Below are positions 8,770-18,277 of a DNA stretch of 64,000 bases, piece by piece. Positions within the stretch are counted from its first letter, which is position 1, and each line of letters begins with the position of its first letter. The DNA lies in contig CAYJLF010000016.1 in assembly GCA_964371055.1 (NCBI GenBank), positions 1-64,000 on the forward strand, given 5' to 3'. The notes under the pieces were generated by a model, which was not told where the DNA came from, ran no database searches, and was given only the letters and a program-made list of their open reading frames with translations. The stretch is from CAYJLF01 sp964371055. Its GTDB lineage: Bacteria; Eisenbacteria; RBG-16-71-46; CAIMUX01. A program made the translations under genes and the position numbers.

Positions 8770-10638
8770 GTGACGACTGCTCTCCTGATCCTTACGGTGC
8801 TTGCCGCCTGGAACGGCTTGCCTCTTGCGTTCTACTCCGACGCCCCTCCTGTCCCCCGCGTTCAGAGCGCCATCGCGGTGTGGGAGGAATATCAAGGGGC
8901 TCTCCGGGACGGAGACGAAGAGAAGGCACGGACGTGCTGGACCGGCGCCGCGCGGCGGTATCCGGTCTTCGACTTCAACCTGAAGTTCGACCACGCGGTC
9001 TGGTCCGCCCGCAATGATTCCGTCAGGATTGTCGAAGCCACCGAGAACGACTCTTATGTCGCCCTGCACGTGTCGTCCCCCCACTGGAAGCAGACCGCCT
9101 GGAGCGGCCCCCCCGACCGCACCTACTACGTGGTGCAGGATTCGGCAGCTCACCTGGCCAACCCGACCGAGGTTCTGACCGACGGATGGCAGCAACGGAC
9201 GACCGAGCACTTCGTCCTGCACTACCCCAAGGACGGCCGGCTGACGGATGAGCAGGTGAATCGACTGGAAGAGTCGTACCGGGAAACGTCTTCAGGCCTC
9301 GGCGTTTCGCTGGATCGGCGCATCGACTACTACAAATGCGATTCCGCCAAGACGGTGGGCGCCCTCCTGGGCTCCGGCCCGGCCGCCGGGCGTGCCGGGA
9401 TCGAAGATTGGATCGTCGCCGCCATGGGCTGGACGTCGCATCACGAGGTGGTCCACGTGTTGACCGGCCAGCTCTGTCGCCGGCAGCCCCCCTCTCCCAT
9501 CATGGAGGGCGCCGCGTGCTACTTCGGCGGCGCCGGCTTCATCGCGCGAGAGGCGCAGCTGGCGTGGGCCAAGACCCTGGTCGAGCACGATGAGGCCATG
9601 CCCCTCGCTACCCTGCTGGACGAGCGTGGTTTCTGGTCGGCCGCGCAAATGAACGACCCCTACGCCGAGGCGGCCGCTTTCAACGGTTTCCTGATCGACC
9701 GGTACGGCGTCGAAGCGTACAAGGCGCTCTATCGCCTCCACGACGAGTCCGACAGTCTGCCGGCGGCGCTCAGGAAGCTCTCCGGCAGAACCCTTCCCCA
9801 ACTCGAGAAAGAGTGGGAGGACTGGCTGGCGGACCTGGACGTGCCGACCATCGAGCTCCCCAGCCTGCCTGGCACAGAAGCGCAGGCGACCGAGATTTTC
9901 CGGATGGACGATCCTCCCCACGACGACAACGGCGACGGGCACTTCGTCTACCCCCTGGCGCCGGCGTACCAGCCGGGGATGTTCGACCTCACCCGATTTC
10001 GCGTCCTCTCCGACGCGACGCGAGTCTGCTTCGAGCTGACCTACCGGGACCTCGTCGAGTGGCCCGAAACCTCGGCATGGGGATTCGGAGGAACATTTAC
10101 CCGCATCGCGATCGACGGTGGGGGACCGGGGGACGACGAGTTCTTCACCTTCCGATGGGGCACGAATGCCACCCTCGAAGGGTCGTGGGACTACCTCATC
10201 GACGTGAGCGACTGCGGCGTCGTGTTGGTGCGCGATGGCCGCGTTGCGGCCTGCCTCAAGCGAGTGGCAGGGCCGGCGCGGCTGGGCGATGCCGCGCAAA
10301 ACCGGATCTGCTTCTCGGTGCCTTGCGACGCGTCCGAGAGCGCGAGAAGGGAGTGGCGGTACGCCGTCGCGGTGGGCGGATGCGGCGACCGAGGGAGGCA
10401 CTTTCGAGACCTGGCGGGGGGGTTCCTGGCCGTGGCGGAAGAGCCCTCGGAACACATCGGCGGAGGCGGCAGCCCCGACTCGAGCAACACGAACGTCTAT
10501 GACATTCTGCTACCCGCAGATCAGGAGCAGGCAAAGATCCTGGCGGGGCGTCCCGCCATCGTTCCGATGGTAGGGCCGTCGCGCGGCGGCAACTCCCCCG
10601 GGGAGGAGCGGGGCGATCGATCCGAGAAACGCCGGTAG
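8770..10638 (+). CDS. secreted zincin-like peptidase with glucodextranase-type C-terminal module
   Basis: A 622-residue protein beginning with a GTG start and a short hydrophobic signal (about residues 3-22). The middle carries HEVVH (H225, E226, H229) followed by EGAACYFGG about 20 residues later, the layout of a gluzincin-type metalloprotease (peptidase-MA-like). From about residue 375 the sequence matches the DOMON-like C-terminal module of glucodextranases: a DDNGDG acidic loop, YPLAPAYQPGMFDL, and FxVxxD strands. The module normally binds sugars or the cell surface, so this is probably a surface-attached peptidase. The substrate is unknown. The 204 bases before it hold no gene. Confidence 0.7.
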   Translation: MTTALLILTVLAAWNGLPLAFYSDAPPVPRVQSAIAVWEEYQGALRDGDEEKARTCWTGAARRYPVFDFNLKFDHAVWSARNDSVRIVEATENDSYVALHVSSPHWKQTAWSGPPDRTYYVVQDSAAHLANPTEVLTDGWQQRTTEHFVLHYPKDGRLTDEQVNRLEESYRETSSGLGVSLDRRIDYYKCDSAKTVGALLGSGPAAGRAGIEDWIVAAMGWTSHHEVVHVLTGQLCRRQPPSPIMEGAACYFGGAGFIAREAQLAWAKTLVEHDEAMPLATLLDERGFWSAAQMNDPYAEAAAFNGFLIDRYGVEAYKALYRLHDESDSLPAALRKLSGRTLPQLEKEWEDWLADLDVPTIELPSLPGTEAQATEIFRMDDPPHDDNGDGHFVYPLAPAYQPGMFDLTRFRVLSDATRVCFELTYRDLVEWPETSAWGFGGTFTRIAIDGGGPGDDEFFTFRWGTNATLEGSWDYLIDVSDCGVVLVRDGRVAACLKRVAGPARLGDAAQNRICFSVPCDASESARREWRYAVAVGGCGDRGRHFRDLAGGFLAVAEEPSEHIGGGGSPDSSNTNVYDILLPADQEQAKILAGRPAIVPMVGPSRGGNSPGEERGDRSEKRR

Positions 10639-10720
10639 GAGCCCCGGTCGGCCCCCAGTGCTTCGTCGCCCACCGGTGCTTCGATCCAGCGTCGCGTGCC
10701 CGCGCTCCCTTCCGCGGCCC

Positions 10721-11440
10721 CTACGGGTAAAGCGCCTTGACCGAGCCCCAGCTCCCGTTGCGCACCGGCGTGCTCTCCTCCCCGACCCACGGCCCGATGC
10801 CGAAGGCCCGAAGCGCGTAGCCGACGACGCTCGGATGGGCCCAACCGGTGGGGTAGCCGATGCCGGGGGCGATGTTCGTGCGCGGCGTTCCGCCAAACCC
10901 GTTCTGGTCCATCGCGCAACCGAACTGCTCGATACTCCAGGAGAAGCTGCGGGGCCAGTAGCCGACGAAGACACCGCCGGTCACGGCCTCGGCATCCACC
11001 ACGTCGAAGTCGTGAAGGGTCACGGTCGGCCAGAACCCGACTCCGGAAACCGGCACGAAAGGCGTCAACGAGAGCACGTTCCCCGGGTTGGTGGTCGCGG
11101 CATCGTAGCTCCAGACGTAGAGGTCGATCGTCCCCTCACCCGACATCGTGCCCCAACAAGTCAGATAGAGCTCGATGCCACAGACCGTGCCGGAGGTCAG
11201 GTTGGGATACCCCTCGGCGAAAGAGCCATAGTCCGGCTCCTGGACACCCGCGAACCCCCAGGTGAAGGCATTCTCCGTGGTCCCGTCGTGGTTCTGTAGG
11301 AGCGTCGAAGGCGGGCAGGGATCGCTCTCGGTCGCGGGCCCGCGGACCCCCTCTCCCCCGATGAAGCTCCAGGTGTCCGCGAGAGCCGGTCCGGCGAGGA
11401 TCACGGCGATCGCGCTGATGATGATCCACATCTTCCGCAT
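10721..11440 (-). CDS. secreted protein of unknown function
   Basis: A 239-residue exported protein: MRKMWIIISAIAVILAGPALA is a clear signal peptide cleaved before DTW. The mature part is rich in Gly, Trp and Phe (for example FTWGFAGVQEPDYGSF), looks all-beta, and contains Cys pairs (GTVCGIELYLTC) that could form disulfides. The ATG at 11440 is preferred because GGAGAGG lies nine bases upstream; an ATG three codons earlier abuts that site. No family with a known function is recognised. Confidence 0.7.
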   Translation of the reverse strand: MRKMWIIISAIAVILAGPALADTWSFIGGEGVRGPATESDPCPPSTLLQNHDGTTENAFTWGFAGVQEPDYGSFAEGYPNLTSGTVCGIELYLTCWGTMSGEGTIDLYVWSYDAATTNPGNVLSLTPFVPVSGVGFWPTVTLHDFDVVDAEAVTGGVFVGYWPRSFSWSIEQFGCAMDQNGFGGTPRTNIAPGIGYPTGWAHPSVVGYALRAFGIGPWVGEESTPVRNGSWGSVKALYP

Positions 11441-11731
11441 GCGACACATCCTCTCCGGTGACTGCCGCCGCCCGTGGGCCCGGGAAGCCGTGTCGTCCGC
11501 CCCCGGCCTTCCGGATCCGCACAGCCGCCTTCTGTACGACCGGGCACAAGTCTACGCCCGTCAGCCCGGCGGCGCAAGGAGCGGCCCGCCCACGCCCCTC
11601 GTCCACGTTCGGCCCACAGGTTCACGCAGACCTCCTCCCGTCGCTGCGCTATCCTTCCCCCTCACGACACACTGGACCCAGGATCTCTCCCGGGCCTGCC
11701 TCAGATGGCCCCGGAGCAAGGAGAAGGATCG
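11441..11731. other. divergent intergenic region
   Basis: 291 bases between the minus-strand secreted protein and the plus-strand beta-lactamase-like gene. A TATCCT hexamer at 11650-11655 is a possible -10 for the plus-strand gene. No RNA gene or repeat is evident. Confidence 0.4.
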
Positions 11732-13105
11732 ATGAGCGCACGCTGGCTGGTCCACGCCCTCGACTACATACCCCGCTGGCTGGAGCACCAGGTGAGGCAC
11801 ACGGAGCAGCCGGGCGCTGTGCTTTCGATCGTCCAGCGCGATCGGATCCTCCTGGAGCGCGCCTTCGGTCACGCCAACCTCGGTCGGGGGATCCCGCTGA
11901 CCCCGCGCCACCGCTTCCGCGTCGCGTCGCACTCGAAGTCGTTCACCGCCGCCGGGTTCATGAAGCTGCGCGAGCAAGGCCGGGTGGGCCTCGACGATCG
12001 CATCAAGCGGTTCTTGCCCGGGCTGCACCGGGAGATCGGTGAGGTCACCGTCACCCAACTCCTTTCGCACGCCGCCGGGATCACGCGCGACGGGACCGAC
12101 TGCGGCCAGTGGGATGACCGGAGGCCCTTCCTCAGCCGCGAAGAGCTGCTCGCCGATCTCGCCGCTCCCCCGGTGATCCCGCCGAACTCCCGCTTCAAGT
12201 ACTCGAACCACGGCTACGGCCTCGCGGGCCTGGTGATCGAGGCGATCACTGGTGAACCCTGCACCTCCTGGATTCAGCGAGAGATCGTCGAAGCGGCGGG
12301 ACTGGAGGAAACGACTCCCGACGCGCCTTTGCCGAGAGGGGTGCCTGCCGCCAGCGGACACAGCGGCCGGCTTCCGCTCGGGCAACGCCTCGTGATCCCG
12401 GGGAGCAATCCGACTCACGCCCTCGCCTCGGCCACCGGCTTCATCAGCACCGCCTCCGACCTGGCCCGGTTCTACGGACAGCTCTCGCCCGACGCGCGGG
12501 GGAGCATCCTCTCGGTGGCGAGCCGGCGGGAGATGATCCGCCGCCAGTGGAAGGCGCCGCACTCCAGCCTCGAGCGGCATTACGGCCTCGGAATCATCAG
12601 CGGCCGCACCCATGAGTGGGATTGGTTCGGCCACACGGGCGGCTTCCAGGGCTTCATCACCCGCGCGATCCATCTGCCCGAACCCGGGCTCTCGGTCTCG
12701 ATCCTGACCAACTCCGTGGACGGGTTGGCGGGCCCCTGGGTCGACGGCGTGATCCAGATCCTCCGCACCTTCAGCCGCCACGGCGCTCCCACCCGGCGCG
12801 CGGCGAGCTGGAGCGGGCGCTGGTGGAACCTGTGGGGGCCAGTGGACTTCGTGCCGGTGGGCAAGCGTGTCTTCACCATCTCACCGTCGCTCACCGCTCC
12901 TTTCACCGACGCCACCGAGATGGAGCCGGTCGGCCGCGACCATGGACGCATTCTCCTCGCGGGCGGCTTCGCCAGCCACGGCGAGGAGATTCGCCGCGTC
13001 CGCAATGCACGCGGGGCCGTGACGGAGATCCGACACTCCGGCTCCCGTCTCCTCTCGGAGCGAAGACTCGCCGGAGAGATGAAGCGACGCTATCGGGCCC
13101 GCTGA
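11732..13105 (+). CDS. serine beta-lactamase-like hydrolase (class C / DD-peptidase fold)
   Basis: A 457-residue member of the beta-lactamase (PF00144) superfamily. The catalytic SxxK is S66-H67-S68-K69 (FRVASHSKSFTAAGF), the YxN motif is Y157-S-N159, and an HTGG takes the place of KTG further on. The C-terminal 100 residues form an extra beta-rich domain as in many esterase-like members. No signal peptide is seen with this start (AGGAGAAGG four bases before the ATG), so it is probably cytoplasmic; esterase or peptidase activity is as likely as drug hydrolysis. Confidence 0.85.
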   Translation: MSARWLVHALDYIPRWLEHQVRHTEQPGAVLSIVQRDRILLERAFGHANLGRGIPLTPRHRFRVASHSKSFTAAGFMKLREQGRVGLDDRIKRFLPGLHREIGEVTVTQLLSHAAGITRDGTDCGQWDDRRPFLSREELLADLAAPPVIPPNSRFKYSNHGYGLAGLVIEAITGEPCTSWIQREIVEAAGLEETTPDAPLPRGVPAASGHSGRLPLGQRLVIPGSNPTHALASATGFISTASDLARFYGQLSPDARGSILSVASRREMIRRQWKAPHSSLERHYGLGIISGRTHEWDWFGHTGGFQGFITRAIHLPEPGLSVSILTNSVDGLAGPWVDGVIQILRTFSRHGAPTRRAASWSGRWWNLWGPVDFVPVGKRVFTISPSLTAPFTDATEMEPVGRDHGRILLAGGFASHGEEIRRVRNARGAVTEIRHSGSRLLSERRLAGEMKRRYRAR

Positions 13106-13126
13106 GAGCGGGGAAGCCCGGCGCTT

Positions 13127-13160
13127 CCTGGCCGCCGCTCTGTCGCCCTCCGCGGCCAGG
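13127..13160. terminator. possible bidirectional terminator hairpin
   Basis: A 9-bp perfect stem (CCTGGCCGC with GCGGCCAGG, 16-base loop) sits between the convergent ends of the beta-lactamase-like gene and the prolyl oligopeptidase gene. There is no T-run, so activity is uncertain. Confidence 0.4.
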
Positions 13161-13176
13161 CCCCCGGGGACGCGTC

Positions 13177-15387
13177 TCAGCCGCGGCCAACGCCTGGGCG
13201 ATAGGCGAGTCCGAGCTGGTCGAACAGGAAGGCCAGCACGTCGGACTGCTGCTCGATCTCCTCGGAGTGCGGTGTCCCGATACCGTGCCCGGTCGTCGCG
13301 CTGGTGCGAAGCCAGATCGGGTGGCCCGAACGGGTGGCCCGCTGCAGGCGCGCCGCCATCTTGCGGGAGTGGAAGGGATCGACCCGCGGGTCATGGGCCC
13401 CGGTGAGGAGGAGCACGGCGGGATACTCCGTCCCGTCGACGACATGCTGATACGGCGAGTAGCCGCGGATCGCCTCGAACTGCGCCCTATCCTCGACCGA
13501 TCCGTACTCCGTGACGTTGAAACGCCCGTTCGGGGTCAGCTCGTTGCGCAGCATGTCGTAGATCCCGACCTCCGCCACCACCGCGCGACAGAGATCGGGC
13601 TCTTGGGTCAACGTCGCCCCGACGAGGAGGCCGCCGTTGCTGCCACCTTCGATCGCGAGGCGCGCAGGTGAGGTCCAGCCCAGCTCGACCAGCCGCCGGG
13701 CGCAGGCGGCGAAATCGTCGAAGACATTCTGTTTCTTCGTCAGGCAGCCGGCCTGATGCCATGCCTCCCCGTATTCGCCGCCGCCGCGGAGATTCGCGAT
13801 CGCGTAGAGACCACCCTGCTCGAGCCAGACCAGCCGGCGCGCATCGAAGGAGGGCGAGAGGCTGATGCCGAAGCCGCCGTACCCGGTGAGCAGGGCCGCC
13901 GTCTCCGCGCCCGGCGTCGTGTCGCGGCGGTGCAGAATCGTCAGGGGCACCCGCGTTCCGTCCGCCGACACGGCAAACTCCCGCCGGACCTCGATGCCGG
14001 AGAAGTCGGCCGGCGATTGCATGGTCAGGGCGGTCGGCTCCAGCTCCCCGCGGGCTGGGTCGAAGCGCCACCACGCCGGGGGTGTGAGGTAGGTCTCGAT
14101 GTTCACCAGGACGACATCCCCTTCGGTCCGCAGGATCCCGCCGATCGAGGCGAGCTCGGGGACGGGGAGGCGTCCTTTCGGAACTCCCTGGTGATCGAAG
14201 AGGCGCACCTGGTGGGGTCCTCCCCGGACATCGGTCACATACAGCATCCCCGGGGTGGTGGTGAACCACTCGATGGCCGCGTCGCCCGCCGGCACGACTT
14301 CCCGGGCGGCGGAGAGCTCGGGTCGGTCGAGCGGCAGGCGCACGATCCTCCCGTTGGGAGTCTTGCGGCGCTCGAGCAGGAAGAGCGCGTCGCCGGCCAA
14401 GTCGCCCTGGACGAACCCGTCCTCGAAACGACTGACGGACCGGAATGCACCGTCCGGGCCCTGCAACCAGAAGGCGTGCTCGCCCCCGTCACCGTTCAGG
14501 ACGTCGATCAAGACATGACGTCCGTCTTCCGCGGCGTAGAGGAAAATCTCCGCGATCCGGGGAAGGTCGCGCCCGAAGGCATAAGGATCGGCCCCGCCGT
14601 CCTCCCCCAGCGTGTGATCATGGACCTCTTCGAAGAAGGCGAGATCGGCCTCGGGCCGCTCACCCGGGCGTGGATAGCGCGTGTGCAGGAATCCTGTTCC
14701 ATCGGCGCGCCAGGCGATGCTCCCGCCCGCGGTCCCGCCGTTCACGCCGGGCACGAGGTCGCTCAGGCGCCGCCCGGTCGCCACCTCGAAAACCGAGACG
14801 TCGCCGGACTCACTGCCGTGACGCGAGAGCGAGATCGCGACGAAGCGGCCATCGAGCGAGGGTTCGAAGAAGTCGATCGTCGTCGCGCCGGTGGGATCGA
14901 GGGCGACCGGATCGATGATCACCTCGCCCGCGTCGGGGGCGGTCAGGGAGGAGAAGTGGACCAGCTCCGGCTGCTCTCGCGGAGGCGCCGAGCGAAGGGC
15001 GAAGTAGGTGCCGTGGCGGTAGGCCAGACGGGAGTACCGAGGGGCGATCGGTCGTGTGACCGCCTCGAGACGGGCGGCAATCGCGGGACGTGCCGGCAGG
15101 CCGTCGAGGTAGAGGCGAGCTCGTTCGTTCTGACGATCGCTCCACGCCTGGACTTCGGGATCGCTCTCCTCCTCGAGCCAGCGGTAGTCGTCGACCCATC
15201 GCTGGCCGTGCAGCGTGTCGGTGACGGGGCGGCGCGGAGTCTCCAGCGCCGTCTCCAGGCGCGACTCAGGCGCGGCCACGGCGGCGACCGGCGGAAGCCC
15301 GCGGCGGAACATCGGGAAGAGGATGGGCGGCAGTCCGAGGCAGCAGGTCGAGACGAACACGGCGAGGAGACGATGCCGGCGGATCAT
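13177..15387 (-). CDS. prolyl oligopeptidase, family S9A
   Basis: A 736-residue serine peptidase cleaving after proline in short peptides. The N-terminus is hydrophobic (residues 5-25, signal-like), suggesting a periplasmic or exported form. The seven-bladed propeller occupies about residues 110-470; the start of the mature chain reads RWVDDYRWLEEESDPEVQAW, typical of S9A. The alpha/beta hydrolase domain carries the nucleophile S583 in GGSNGG, the acid in GAHDPRVDP and the His in TTGHGIGT. Its end is convergent with the beta-lactamase-like gene. Confidence 0.93.
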   Translation of the reverse strand: MIRRHRLLAVFVSTCCLGLPPILFPMFRRGLPPVAAVAAPESRLETALETPRRPVTDTLHGQRWVDDYRWLEEESDPEVQAWSDRQNERARLYLDGLPARPAIAARLEAVTRPIAPRYSRLAYRHGTYFALRSAPPREQPELVHFSSLTAPDAGEVIIDPVALDPTGATTIDFFEPSLDGRFVAISLSRHGSESGDVSVFEVATGRRLSDLVPGVNGGTAGGSIAWRADGTGFLHTRYPRPGERPEADLAFFEEVHDHTLGEDGGADPYAFGRDLPRIAEIFLYAAEDGRHVLIDVLNGDGGEHAFWLQGPDGAFRSVSRFEDGFVQGDLAGDALFLLERRKTPNGRIVRLPLDRPELSAAREVVPAGDAAIEWFTTTPGMLYVTDVRGGPHQVRLFDHQGVPKGRLPVPELASIGGILRTEGDVVLVNIETYLTPPAWWRFDPARGELEPTALTMQSPADFSGIEVRREFAVSADGTRVPLTILHRRDTTPGAETAALLTGYGGFGISLSPSFDARRLVWLEQGGLYAIANLRGGGEYGEAWHQAGCLTKKQNVFDDFAACARRLVELGWTSPARLAIEGGSNGGLLVGATLTQEPDLCRAVVAEVGIYDMLRNELTPNGRFNVTEYGSVEDRAQFEAIRGYSPYQHVVDGTEYPAVLLLTGAHDPRVDPFHSRKMAARLQRATRSGHPIWLRTSATTGHGIGTPHSEEIEQQSDVLAFLFDQLGLAYRPGVGRG

Positions 15388-15682
15388 GATCAGGCCTCCA
15401 CGAGCGGCGGGGCCGCGGCGAGCGGATCGGGATCGGGAATCTCATCGGGCGCGAGGATAGACCCGTGGAGCGCAAGCGTCAGCCAGGATCGTGGGTCTGT
15501 CTTCCGGGACCACTCCCCGGAGGGGTCCGTCCGGGAGTAGGATGGCCGTCGATGAAGAGCCGTGGGTGGCCGGGCGGCGGAACGCTGAACAGCGGAACGA
15601 CCCGGCTCCCCTCGCTCGATAGCTCCTGCAGTGCTCGGTCGGCCCGGCCGCGGAGTGGACGGAGAGGGGAGAGGGCGACACG
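15388..15682. other. divergent intergenic region
   Basis: 295 bases between the prolyl oligopeptidase and FKBP genes. It contains a short G/C palindrome (ACTCCCCGGAGGGGT around 15512-15526) and a TAGGAT hexamer at 15538-15543. No gene is apparent. Confidence 0.35.
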
Positions 15683-16282
15683 ATGACCACGTCACGCCGC
15701 AGTCTGGAACGCGGGGCGATTCTCGGTCTGATCCTGTCAGCCGCGATCGCGGGCGGGTGCGGACGGTCGAACCACGAGCAGGTCCCGGGCGCGGTCTCCG
15801 GCCAGACCCGAACGGACGGACGGCCCGTCACCTCGGTAGCCACCACCTCGGAAGCCGACACCTCCTCGTCGACCGGCACTGCCCCGGCCCCCGCCCCGGC
15901 GCCGCGGATCCAGCCGGCTCCGACTCCTCTCCCGCCGGAGCGCTTTCAGCAGACTCCTTCGGGGCTGCGCTATGCCGACCTCGTCGTCGGAGAGGGTCCC
16001 ACCCCTAAGACCGGCCAGATCGTGCGGGTGCACTACACCGGTTGGCTCAGCACCGGCCGCCCCTTCGACAGCTCGGCCATCGACGGCCAGCCGCTGGAGT
16101 TTCCGCTTGGAGTCGGGCGCGTCATCCGCGGCTGGCACGAGGGAATCGCGACCATGCGTGTCGGCGGAAAGCGGCAACTCATCGTCCCGCCCCAACTCGC
16201 CTTCGGCGACCGGAGCCCCGGCGGCATCATTCCGGCCGGAGCCACCCTCACCTTCGAGGTCGAACTCGTCGGCATCCGCTGA
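15683..16282 (+). CDS. FKBP-type peptidyl-prolyl isomerase lipoprotein
   Basis: A 199-residue FKBP with a lipobox signal (SAAIAGGC, Cys at about residue 26), so it is anchored on the periplasmic or outer face. A Thr/Ser/Pro/Ala-rich linker covers residues 30-88. The FKBP domain fills the rest: VHYTGWLSTGRPFDSS, the active-site strand VIRGWHEGIATMRVGGKRQL, IPPxLAFGD-like IVPPQLAFGD, and the closing TLTFEVELVGIR. It assists folding of exported proteins. GGAGAGGG lies upstream of the ATG. Confidence 0.93.
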   Translation: MTTSRRSLERGAILGLILSAAIAGGCGRSNHEQVPGAVSGQTRTDGRPVTSVATTSEADTSSSTGTAPAPAPAPRIQPAPTPLPPERFQQTPSGLRYADLVVGEGPTPKTGQIVRVHYTGWLSTGRPFDSSAIDGQPLEFPLGVGRVIRGWHEGIATMRVGGKRQLIVPPQLAFGDRSPGGIIPAGATLTFEVELVGIR

Positions 16283-16421
16283 GGGTGGGGGCGGGCACTC
16301 CGCTCCCCCGCGATCGCCGGGATCCGTGTAGTATCGTGGCCGGTCCGGCCCGTCACGCGCCGAGGACCGACAGAGCGATCAACGTCAGACGGCCGGTTCC
16401 GACCGCGCCGGGAGGATCGAA

Positions 16422-17129
16422 ATGAAGAACATCCTGCTGGCCCTCCTGCTCCCCACCTTCGCGGTCGCAGCCGCCTTCGCCGGCGACGACCATCCAGCGG
16501 CCAACCCGGTTCCCGATCAACCCCCGGGGACCGACCCCGTCAACGTCGTCGATGACGCGGTGCGGAGCATCGATGCCCAGATCGCCAAGGCGGCCGTCGA
16601 CACCACCCAGGCCGGCTGGCGGACGAGTCTGAGCGCTCCGACCGTGGCGGAGTTCAGTCCGGAACGGTCCTACCTCTGGAGGCTCGAGACGAGCAAGGGA
16701 ACGATGCTCTTCCGCCTCTTCCCCGACGTGGCGCCGATGCACGCCACCAGCACGATCTATCTCACGCGGATGGGCTTCTACGACGGTCTGGGGTTCCACC
16801 GCGTCATCACGGGTTTCATGGCGCAGGGAGGCGACCCGCTCGGCAACGGCATGGGCGGCCCCGGTTACGAGTACGCCGGCGAGTTCAGCCCGACCCTGAA
16901 GCACGCCAAGCCGGGACTCCTCTCGATGGCCAACGCGGGACCGAAGACCGACGGCAGCCAGTTCTTCATCACCTTCGTGCCGACCCCGTGGCTCGACGGC
17001 AAGCACACGATCTTCGGCGAGATCGTCGAGGGGATGGACGTGCTGAAGGCGCTCGAGGCGGCCGGCAGCGAGGGCGGACGCACGAAAGAGCCGCTCAAGA
17101 TCACCCGCGCGGGCATCGAGGTCCGCTGA
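16422..17129 (+). CDS. periplasmic cyclophilin-type peptidyl-prolyl isomerase
   Basis: A 235-residue PPIase with a signal peptide (MKNILLALLLPTFAVAAAFA). The cyclophilin domain covers about residues 85-230 with the hallmark blocks GLGFHRVITGFMAQGGDP, the catalytic Arg in FHRV, MANAGPKTDGSQFFIT and HTIFGEIVEGMDV. It follows the FKBP lipoprotein by 139 bases and is probably a second periplasmic foldase. The start is set by GGGAGGATCGAA just before the ATG. Confidence 0.93.
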   Translation: MKNILLALLLPTFAVAAAFAGDDHPAANPVPDQPPGTDPVNVVDDAVRSIDAQIAKAAVDTTQAGWRTSLSAPTVAEFSPERSYLWRLETSKGTMLFRLFPDVAPMHATSTIYLTRMGFYDGLGFHRVITGFMAQGGDPLGNGMGGPGYEYAGEFSPTLKHAKPGLLSMANAGPKTDGSQFFITFVPTPWLDGKHTIFGEIVEGMDVLKALEAAGSEGGRTKEPLKITRAGIEVR

Positions 17130-17153
17130 CGCCGGGGTGAGGGAGGCCTGACG

Positions 17154-17732
17154 ATGCCAGCCTGGGTGCGGCTTCCGCTCCTCGTCTTCGCGGCGTTTCC
17201 CGCGCCGTGGGCGATCGTCCGAGCCGACACGCGGCGCTGGTGCGAAATCCAGGGCCGTCCGTTTGGCGGCGCCGGATCGGTTCTGGACCAGCTCCGGCGC
17301 CGCGAGTTCCGATCGCTCTTCTATCATCGGATGGCGCACGGCGGTCTCCTGCCCCGCATCGCCGCGCGCCTCGCCTCGTGCTTCTACCGCCCCGAGGGAA
17401 CGCTCTACCTCCACACCGATGAGATCGGCGAGGGGCTCTACATCCTCCACGGGTTCGCCACCATCGTGGTCGCGCGCCGCATCGGTCGAAACTGCTGGAT
17501 CAACCAGCAGGTGACGATCGGCTACCGCGACAACACCGAGGGGCCGATTCTGGAGGACGGCGTGCGGGTCTACGCCGGCGCCAAGGTCCTCGGGCCGATC
17601 ACGATCGGTCACGACACGCGCATCGGCGCCAACGCCGTAGTGCTGAAAGACGCTCCGGCCGAGTGCACCCTCGTGGGGGTCCCGGCCCGGATCGTGCGGC
17701 GTGGAGCGGAACGGGTGGACGAGCCGCTGTAG
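17154..17732 (+). CDS. left-handed beta-helix (hexapeptide) acyltransferase, CysE-like
   Basis: A 192-residue protein with a helical N-terminal third and hexapeptide repeats from about residue 80 (EIGEGLYILHGFATIVVARRIGRNCWINQQVTIG). The end GANAVVLKDAPAECTLVGVPARIV is the classic C-terminal coil of serine O-acetyltransferase-like enzymes. The catalytic His is probably the one in ILHGFATIV. It is shorter than CysE and could act on a sugar or another small acceptor. It follows the cyclophilin gene closely with GGGAGG upstream. Confidence 0.8.
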   Translation: MPAWVRLPLLVFAAFPAPWAIVRADTRRWCEIQGRPFGGAGSVLDQLRRREFRSLFYHRMAHGGLLPRIAARLASCFYRPEGTLYLHTDEIGEGLYILHGFATIVVARRIGRNCWINQQVTIGYRDNTEGPILEDGVRVYAGAKVLGPITIGHDTRIGANAVVLKDAPAECTLVGVPARIVRRGAERVDEPL

Positions 17733-17774
17733 GACCGCGCGGCCTCGCGGGACCGGCGACGAGAGGAGGGGGTC

Positions 17775-18239
17775 ATGCGTTGGATACAGAGGATCTTGTG
17801 CACGGTGTTGGGCGGGATCCTGGGGCTGGGATGCGGAGACGACGGTGTCTCCCCGGGGCCGGGCCCGGAACCGGAGTACGGTGTTCCGCGGGCGCGGTTC
17901 CGCCTCGATGGAGTCGTGCGGGCCCGCCTCGGAGGCGGACCGCTCCGGGGAATCCGCGTCCTCATGCAGCGGAACGGCCAGGTGGACAGCACGATCGCGG
18001 CGGCCACCGGGGACGACGGACGGTGGGCGATCGACGCCGAGGGCTTCCCCTGTGGCGCGGAGTGCCGGCTGCTCGCGTCTGATCCCGACGGACCCTTGAA
18101 CGGAGGATCGTTCGCGGACACGATCGTCGTCCTGAACCTGGAGCAGACCGCGCCGGGAAGCGGCTCCTGGTTCGCTGGCACCTTCGAGCAGCACGACATC
18201 GAAGTGCAACTCTCGCCCGCGGGACCGGCCGAGCCGTAA
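17775..18239 (+). CDS. putative lipoprotein of an rSAM/lipoprotein pair
   Basis: A 154-residue lipoprotein (signal ending LGLGC, Cys at about residue 20). The mature part begins EYGVPRARFRLDGVVRARL, continues GIRVLM and ends with DPDGPLNGGSFADTIVVL. This fits the TIGR04134-like lipoproteins, an Ig/carboxypeptidase-regulatory-like domain encoded beside a dedicated radical SAM enzyme in Bacteroidetes. A CGAEC pair near residue 97 is a candidate modification site. The next gene, 38 bases on, is the radical SAM partner. Family assignment is from memory of the signature. Confidence 0.7.
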   Translation: MRWIQRILCTVLGGILGLGCGDDGVSPGPGPEPEYGVPRARFRLDGVVRARLGGGPLRGIRVLMQRNGQVDSTIAAATGDDGRWAIDAEGFPCGAECRLLASDPDGPLNGGSFADTIVVLNLEQTAPGSGSWFAGTFEQHDIEVQLSPAGPAEP

Positions 18240-18277
18240 GAGCCGTCACCGGACCAGGCCCGGGACCGGAAGGGACC

